Shown here one piece after another: positions 58,478 to 64,000 of a stretch of 64,000 bases of DNA; the stretch's first letter is position 1, and each line of letters starts with the position of its first letter. A program made the translations under genes and the position numbers. The DNA is from Epiperipatus broadwayi (Eukaryota; Onychophora; Udeonychophora; Euonychophora; Peripatidae), in NCBI GenBank assembly GCA_028023455.1, contig JAQFVV010006203.1:10948876-11012875 (forward strand), read 5' to 3'. The notes under the pieces are model-generated. The model saw nothing but the letters and a program-made list of their open reading frames with translations. It did no database searches and was not told the DNA's origin.

Positions 58478-60605
58478 CATCATCATCATCATCATCATAC
58501 ATACATACTTATAGTGATGATAGTATAGTCCTTATTTCCAGGAGGATGTAAAGTTGCCAGCTAAAATAGCAATTGGTAACCAAATTTGGAGGGTGTTAAA
58601 GAATCTTCTGATTGTGAATTCAGGCATGTTCAATGATAGCCTTTTATTTAGGTACTTACAATTGCAAGTCATTTCAAGTAAATGAAGATTACATGAATTG
58701 GAAGAAGAGTATTCTTAAATGGAATATTGTCAGATTTTATGAAGTTAAAAGACAAGATGAAGAGACAATTTAAAAAACTTGTACTTTATTACAATGACAT
58801 CATTATAAATAAAATGTGGTAGAACATTATTGTGAAGGCTGATGATATGTCAGATAGAATAGCAAGATTAATGATTCCCATTAATAGAAAACACCAAATG
58901 CAGATAATTCAGGTTAATGCTTCAACAAATTCTCAATGTGACAAGAAGTAGAGGATTTTCATATGGATGTACAAAGTGCTTTTGATCAGTCCAAACATTT
59001 TTAATTTGTCATGAAAGATTATAATACCAAAATTGAAAAATGATTGAAAGATAAAAATACTGTAAATTTGATTGTGTTGATAGAAATGAAAGAGGACACT
59101 GACTTATAAAGATGACAGAAAAAAAAACTTATATTATGAATTTATGTTCGATTATATTTTGACAAACCAAACATGTATTTTAATATTGTAGTGTTCTTAA
59201 TAGCTTCAACATAGGAAGTGATTATAAATTAACATTCTAAATGAAGAAGGAAAGATACCCAATTAGTTCTATGAAAGAGGAAAAAGTTCCAGGAAATTAA
59301 TAACTTAAAGAAGCAGGTGAAGATATAGAAAAATTGTTGTCACAGTTACATAGCAAATATCTAAGTGACAAAAATGTACTGAATGATTAAAGAAAATATT
59401 AGCAATATGGTAAAGAAGATATTACCAACCTATCAGTTTTCTATGAGTTTTATATAAAAATTTTACCAAGATAATTACAACTCATTATCATTGAACCTCA
59501 GATTCTACTCATCAAAAGAACAGACTGGTTTTAAAAGCAGTTTTAGTGCAATAAATCACATTCATACATTATAGGAAATTAAAGAGATCCAATGCATATG
59601 AGTTATTATGAATTTATTATTTGTATATTATAAAAAGATATTTGATTCTATAAACATTTCTATAATAATTAAAGCCTTGAATTATCAAGATATAGATTCA
59701 GGATATTATCATATTCTAAAGAAAATTACTATAATGCAACAACACTGATAAGATTACATGGTGACACACAAAGAAATAACATTGAGAAATTTATATGACA
59801 GGATAATTCTATATCCAAAACTTTTTACAGCAGTTTTACAAAAAGTATATTGTTGATTAAAATGGGAAGATAAGAGAATAAAGAAATATGGAGAGTATTT
59901 AAGTCAGATTTTATAGATGATGTTGTTGCTTTTACAAATAGTGCTTCAGAGCTTCAAGAAATGTTGGAAGGGTTATCAGATGAAAGTAAAAAAGTAAGAT
60001 GAAGGATGAATGATAAAAGGTTAAAGTAATGTTCATTGGATTTTTTCAATAAAATAAAATAAAATTTGATAATATCAGAAGACTATTAACATATATGAAA
60101 ACATAATGGATGAAATTATTCAAAGAATTAAAATTGTATATAGAAAGAACTTAATATTAAAAGGAAATATGTCTATGAATTTTTTAAAAAAGACTTTTAA
60201 TAGATGTCCTTTACCAGTTGTTTTGAGACAGAATTCTTAACAAAAAAACAATGAAAAAGACTTCAGACTACACAATAAAGAATGTGAGGCATATTAGAAC
60301 TAACAAGCAGAAATCAAAAATGAAATACATGAGACAAAGTAAACATGTATCACTGACACCATTAAAGAATTAAGGAATCGAAATGAAACTGGGCTGGTCT
60401 TCTAAAAGAAATGATAATAGCTGTAGTTTTAATAGGATCCCAAGAGATTGTAAAAAATTTAGAAATGGATGGTTGAAATAAGGAAGTTTGCTGGCATATT
60501 ATGGAGAAAGAAAGCTATGAATGAGAATAACTCGATTAAACTTGGTGAGACCTACATCCTTTAATAGAGTGATAGTAGTTGAAAATGATGATGATGACTA
60601 CTCCT
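58130..60605 (+). pseudogene. Degraded RTE copy
   Basis: Matches the RTE at 37665-40961 from the 5' end (CTATTAACTAAAAGAAAATC, GCAGGGAAAATTCCTAATGT) through TTTATTTAGGTACTTACAA, the endonuclease (MDVQSAFDQSKHF, then ERN-ERGH), RT (QTGFKSSFSAINH, YKKIFDSINIS, GWSSKRN) and C-terminus, to the tail AATGATGATGATGACTA. Frequent stops, frameshifts and deletions shorten it to 2.5 kb. No intact domain remains. Orientation is opposite to the full-length element. Confidence 0.85.
58431..58498. repeat. (ATT)n(ATC)n microsatellite inside the RTE 5' region
   Basis: About 15 ATT units followed by about seven ATC units, replacing the part of the RTE 5' untranslated region between GAATGAATGTATGTGGAAA and CTTATTTCCAGGAGGATG. 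It gives a poly-asparagine/aspartate chance frame on the minus strand. Confidence 0.9.
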
Positions 60606-60865
60606 CTTGCCTTATACTAAAATGTGTACTGAAATATCTTAACTTTTTTTCTAATAAGCCATTGTGGTAGCAATAGTAACATAGAATGTTGTTGGTAATT
60701 CTTGATCATAGTCATGTTAATTTCAAAACATATTTAAATTTCTTGAAAGAAATCGGTCATCAATTACTTTTGTACTACTTTAAAAATTTTATAATTAGGT
60801 AGAGTTCTGTTTTGACTAGACTTAATAGCAGTAGAAGCAGTGGTAGTAATAATAAAAGAGAAGAA

Positions 60866-61172
60866 TATTATATAATATTAAATTATCTATCCTCTTTATT
60901 ACTGTTATACAGCACTTTTAATACAACCCATTATAACAGTTTCAATTGCCCCAGCAATCTTCTTCAAAACTTCTACTTATGTTTTCAAACTTGAAATTAT
61001 AAGTAGAAGTTCTGAAGAAGATTGCTGGGGCAATCGAAACTAACTTATACTTATATTTTCAAACATGAAAATATAAGTAAAAGTTCTGAAGAAGATTCTG
61101 TCTTAGTGGGTTGTGCTAAAGGCATTGTAAAACAGTAATAAAGAGCACAGATCATTTAATATTATATGGATT
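60866..61172. repeat. Solo foldback of the hammerhead-bearing family
   Basis: Outer arms TATTATATAATATTAAATTA ... CTCTTTATTACTGTT and AACAGTAATAAAGAG ... TTTAATATTATAT pair, then ACAACCCA with TGGGTTGT. Within lies an inverted pair of core units: CAGTTTCAATTGCCCCAGCA ATCTTCTTC against GAAGAAGATTGCTGGGGCAA TCGAAACT. A third partial unit (TTCTGAAGAAGATTCTG) follows at 61084. No coding sequence is attached. It lies 260 bases after the degraded RTE copy. Confidence 0.7.
61012..61040 (+). ncRNA. Hammerhead-like core, third copy
   Basis: CTGAAGA (fits CUGANGA), A, then GATTGC-TGGG-GCAATC, a perfect six-base stem II, then GAAAC. Upstream, ACTTCTACTTAT and ATAAGTAGAAGT form a perfect 12-base hairpin (60970-61010), placed where stem I would be. 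A matching stem III could not be found, so the fold is incomplete as it stands. Confidence 0.38.
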
Positions 61173-62345
61173 TGGTAATGCAATAAGAAAGATAAAGTTA
61201 TAATACTTCATAGAGATGAATATTACATAGTTTTTTCTATATTATTATAAAAGAATATATATATATATTTTAGAAATATAATTAATTTTTTTTAAAAGGA
61301 TTCATAATTATAGGTAGATGAAATAAAGAAGTTATCTGATGTGATATGAAGATGAGAGCTAGAATTGGAGAAATGGAGTTAAAGTTGGAAAGAATTTATT
61401 GTACAATAGATTAATTAATAATGATAAACATACGTATCCACGCAATGTTCTCACTATTACCAAGTAGGATTAACATAACTTATTTCTATAAAAAATAATT
61501 AAAAAATAAAAAATAAATATTTTACTTCACCTTTAGAAAATACGTACTTTAAAAATAAGTAAAAACAAATCATTACTAATATCCATTTCCATTAAATTAT
61601 GAAAAGTTTTTTAATTAATCATTTGAGCTCTAGAAAATATTATGTTTGTTTATTTCAGCGTTGATTAAAAGTATTTCTAACAGTATAAGGTGACTTTAGT
61701 AATAAATTGATACTAATTTAAAATTGTAATAGTAATTTAAATAAGATGTATATGCTTCCTATGGCTTTCTTTTTTTCATATATTTATAATGAAAAATTAT
61801 TAGTAAAAAAATAGGCATGGTTACAATATTATTTTAATTAATTTCTTAATAAGGACCTCCACACACTCACGTATATCTGCAGAATAACAAAAAATACCGA
61901 AGTAAGATATTTTAATTATAGTACTTGAATTTAATGTGTTTATGATTTATTACTATTAGTCGTATTAGTTCGACATTACTGGTAATTAAAATATTTACAG
62001 TTCCAACTTTTCATTAATAAAATGCTTAAATAACTGATTAGTCGATTTAAAAATAAGTTGTTTTTCTAAATGCATTAGTTAAATTACAATATAAAAGTTT
62101 ATTAATTTATAGTAACTTTTATAAAATACATAATAATTACTATATATTTAGCTAAAAAATAAAACAAAATAGAAACATATAAACCTTCATCATTCTACAG
62201 CTGGCAAGTTTGATACTGTTTTTTATTTCTCTCTATTTATATAAATAATTAAAAGATTTTTGCTCTAAAGTGGACTTTAAAATTGCTTTTTTGATTCATG
62301 TGTCTTCTTTTTTTAAAGCACCACCATTAAGTGAATTTATATATA
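61173..62345. other. AT-rich stretch, nothing assigned
   Basis: No gene or clear repeat. Contains (AT)n at 61255 and several A/T tracts. Confidence 0.5.
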
Positions 62346-62830
62346 TGCGATGCAATGCGCTATGGGTTCTTTATCAAAGTCAGGAATCTTTCAGCCACTA
62401 TATCCAGAGAAACCTGTTAGTGATCTTCCCTTCCCTTTCTATTCACTGCCCTAAGGTTTTTCCATATTCTTCTCTATCCTGCTCTATACCATTTCCACAA
62501 CATCATTTTTGTCCACTCTATGGCCTTTATATCTAGATCCAAGGTTCTTATCTTTTTCCAAACCTAGCATAAAAACAAGAACTCTCTGTATAATCACTTT
62601 GTTTATGTTTATTCTCTCACAACTTCATTATTTGTACTCTTTCCGTTTGTAAGCATTTACATTCAATTAGCAGATATATTTTCCATGCCTTCTTTACATA
62701 ACTTGTAGACTAAATCATCCACATTTCTCCATTTATGTGTGTATTTCCTTGTTGCTAACAATCCTGTTCTTGCCTTAACAATAAACTATTTTTCTTGCTA
62801 TTATATGAATTAAACTTTATTTCCATTTAG
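62346..62830 (-). pseudogene. 3' end of the second LINE type, truncated copy
   Basis: Matches 45738-46165 in order: GATGCAATGCGCTATGGGTT, AGGAATCTTTCAGCCACTAT, CCAGAGAAACCTGTTAG, TAATCACTTTGTTTATGTTT, CATTTACATTCAATTAGCAG and CTAAATCATCCACATTTCTCC. The zinc motif is partly deleted. It stops near 62830, in the middle of the C-terminal domain, as expected for a 5'-truncated LINE insertion. A chance 88-codon frame on the + strand (62270-62536) runs over it. Confidence 0.72.
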
Positions 62831-63220
62831 TGCTGATAGTGACAAATTGAGACATTATTTTTTACTATAAAATATGACATCATCAATAACAACAATTTAT
62901 AAACTAGTACAGCTATTATATTATTTTATTAACTTACTCTTACATAGAAATTAAGCTTTGTGTTTGGGGGATGGCATTGCCACTGCCCTTAAGTTTCCAT
63001 CACTCTCTTGCAGCTATCTGTAGTATTAATTTGTTGTTTTTGTATTTATGGCAGAAACTGGAATGAAAATGTATATTGATTTAGTAATTTAAAAAAATCT
63101 GAAGATGTCAGTAATTTACAGAGTATCTAATATAAGTGTATTGCCAACAATGATGACAGATAGATTCTTTGTTCTCAGGCTTCCATAAGTGCTTGTGAGA
63201 ATTCTTGAGAAAGAACACTC
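62831..63220. other. Short non-coding stretch, nothing assigned
   Basis: Between the LINE fragment and the duplicated terminal unit. No ORF or palindrome of note. Confidence 0.5.
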
Positions 63221-64000
63221 TTTGTATTACTTGGTAAAAGGTACCTGTATATTTTACATAGTTTATTTGGATATTTAGGATTATTTTTGCAAAATATTTA
63301 TATAGTATTAATTTCAAACAAAAATATTTGTGATTATATTTAGATTTTATTTGAAAATATTTGTTTTTAAAAAGACAAGTCAAGAAAAACATACCACTAA
63401 ACATCACATGATCACCATTCTTTATGTTTACACAAACTATTTGCACAGAGGCCAAACTCTTCATACAGTAGCACCACTCACTGCATGAGTAGGCACTAGA
63501 TAGGGATTGTATGCACAAACCTTGCATCCATTGATGACTCTGGCTTGCACTGAATGGCAGTACTATGTGGAGAGTTTTGCCTGTTTATTTCTATTTATAT
63601 TTAAAACAATGATTTCCTGTTATATACACAATTTTATGTTAAGATGTCTTTGTATTACTTGGTAAAAAACAACTGTATATTTTCCATAGTTTATTTGAAT
63701 ATTTTTTGTAAAATATTTATATAGTATTAATTTCAAAACAAAAATATTTGTGATTATATTTAGATTTTATTTGAAAATATTTGTTTTTAAAAAGACAAGT
63801 CAAAAAAACATACTAGTAACATCACATGAACATCATTCTTTATGTTTACAAAAGCTATTCACACAGAGTAGTGCCACTCAGTGCAAGCCAGAGTAATCAA
63901 TGAATGCATCCATTGATTAGTCTGGCTTGCATCCAGTGGCACTACTATATGAAGAATTTTGCCTCTGTGTAAATAGCTTGTATAAGCATAAAGAATGGTG
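63221..64000. repeat. 428-bp direct duplication running off the window
   Basis: TTTGTATTACTTGGTAAAA at 63221 returns at 63649, followed by ATTTATATAGTATTAATTTC and TTGTTTTTAAAAAGACAAGT in both units. Each unit then has a block related to 34680-34895. In the second unit that block is itself inverted: GTAGTGCCACTCAGTGCAAG ... CTTGCATCCAGTGGCACTAC. The last bases (GCTTGTATAAGCATAAAGAA TGGTG) are the reverse of CACCATTCTTTATGTTTACA at 63414, so a larger palindrome probably continues beyond the window. Confidence 0.75.

Noticed and set aside
58320-58502. Minus-strand 60-codon frame rich in D and N
   Set aside because: It reads through (ATT)n(ATC)n inside the degraded RTE 5' region.

Overview
The window looks like nuclear DNA of an animal with a large, repeat-rich, strongly AT-rich genome (about 70-75% A+T by eye). 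The evidence is degenerate non-LTR retrotransposons (RTE-like, L1-like and one unassigned clade), a Mag-type Gypsy relic, a Penelope-like element, tRNA-derived SINEs, many foldback palindromes and long microsatellites. I saw no operon structure, rRNA, canonical tRNA gene or CRISPR array. The species cannot be fixed from sequence alone. A spiralian such as a cephalopod, or a cnidarian, would fit the composition and element mix, but that is a guess.

Layout. 0-3 kb: eroded LINE pieces. 3.4-6.2 kb: two palindromes and a direct repeat. 7.8-9.3 kb: an RTE scrap abutting a Mag/Gypsy gag-protease relic. 9.9-11.1 kb: 3' end of an L1-like LINE. 11.9-16.4 kb: two copies of a transposon-like element; copy 1 has ~340-bp terminal inverted repeats, and copy 2 starts at the inner edge of the left one. 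17.2 kb: a tRNA-Val-like SINE in a perfect 16-bp target duplication. 19.7-20.3 kb: a CpG-containing, GC-richer island with the only convincing host exon, ATG to a GTAAGA donor on the + strand. 23-29 kb: palindromes, a SINE-like inverted dimer, a second L1-like 3' end, and a Penelope-like GIY-YIG endonuclease relic flanked by foldback repeats carrying hammerhead-ribozyme-like cores. 29-37.6 kb: mostly unassigned, with short duplications and a tRNA-Gly-like SINE. 37.65-40.97 kb: a full-length but frameshifted RTE element with an 11-bp target duplication. 45.7-47.8 kb: a second LINE type. 48.5-49.4 kb: a second inverted SINE-like dimer. 53 kb: a long ATA/AAT microsatellite. 55.4-56.2 kb: a 785-bp palindrome. 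58.1-60.6 kb: a degraded RTE copy on the + strand. 60.9-61.2 kb: a third hammerhead-like foldback. 62.3-62.8 kb: a truncated copy of the second LINE. 63.2-64 kb: a duplicated unit running off the end.

Interpretation. Apart from the exon near 20.1 kb nothing looks like an active host gene. If that exon is real, the window is probably the promoter, first coding exon and part of a very large first intron. Every autonomous element seen carries stops or frameshifts, so movement would need enzymes supplied from elsewhere. The most interesting structure is the Penelope-like composite and its hammerhead-like foldbacks, where stem pairing is kept by compensatory change among three copies.
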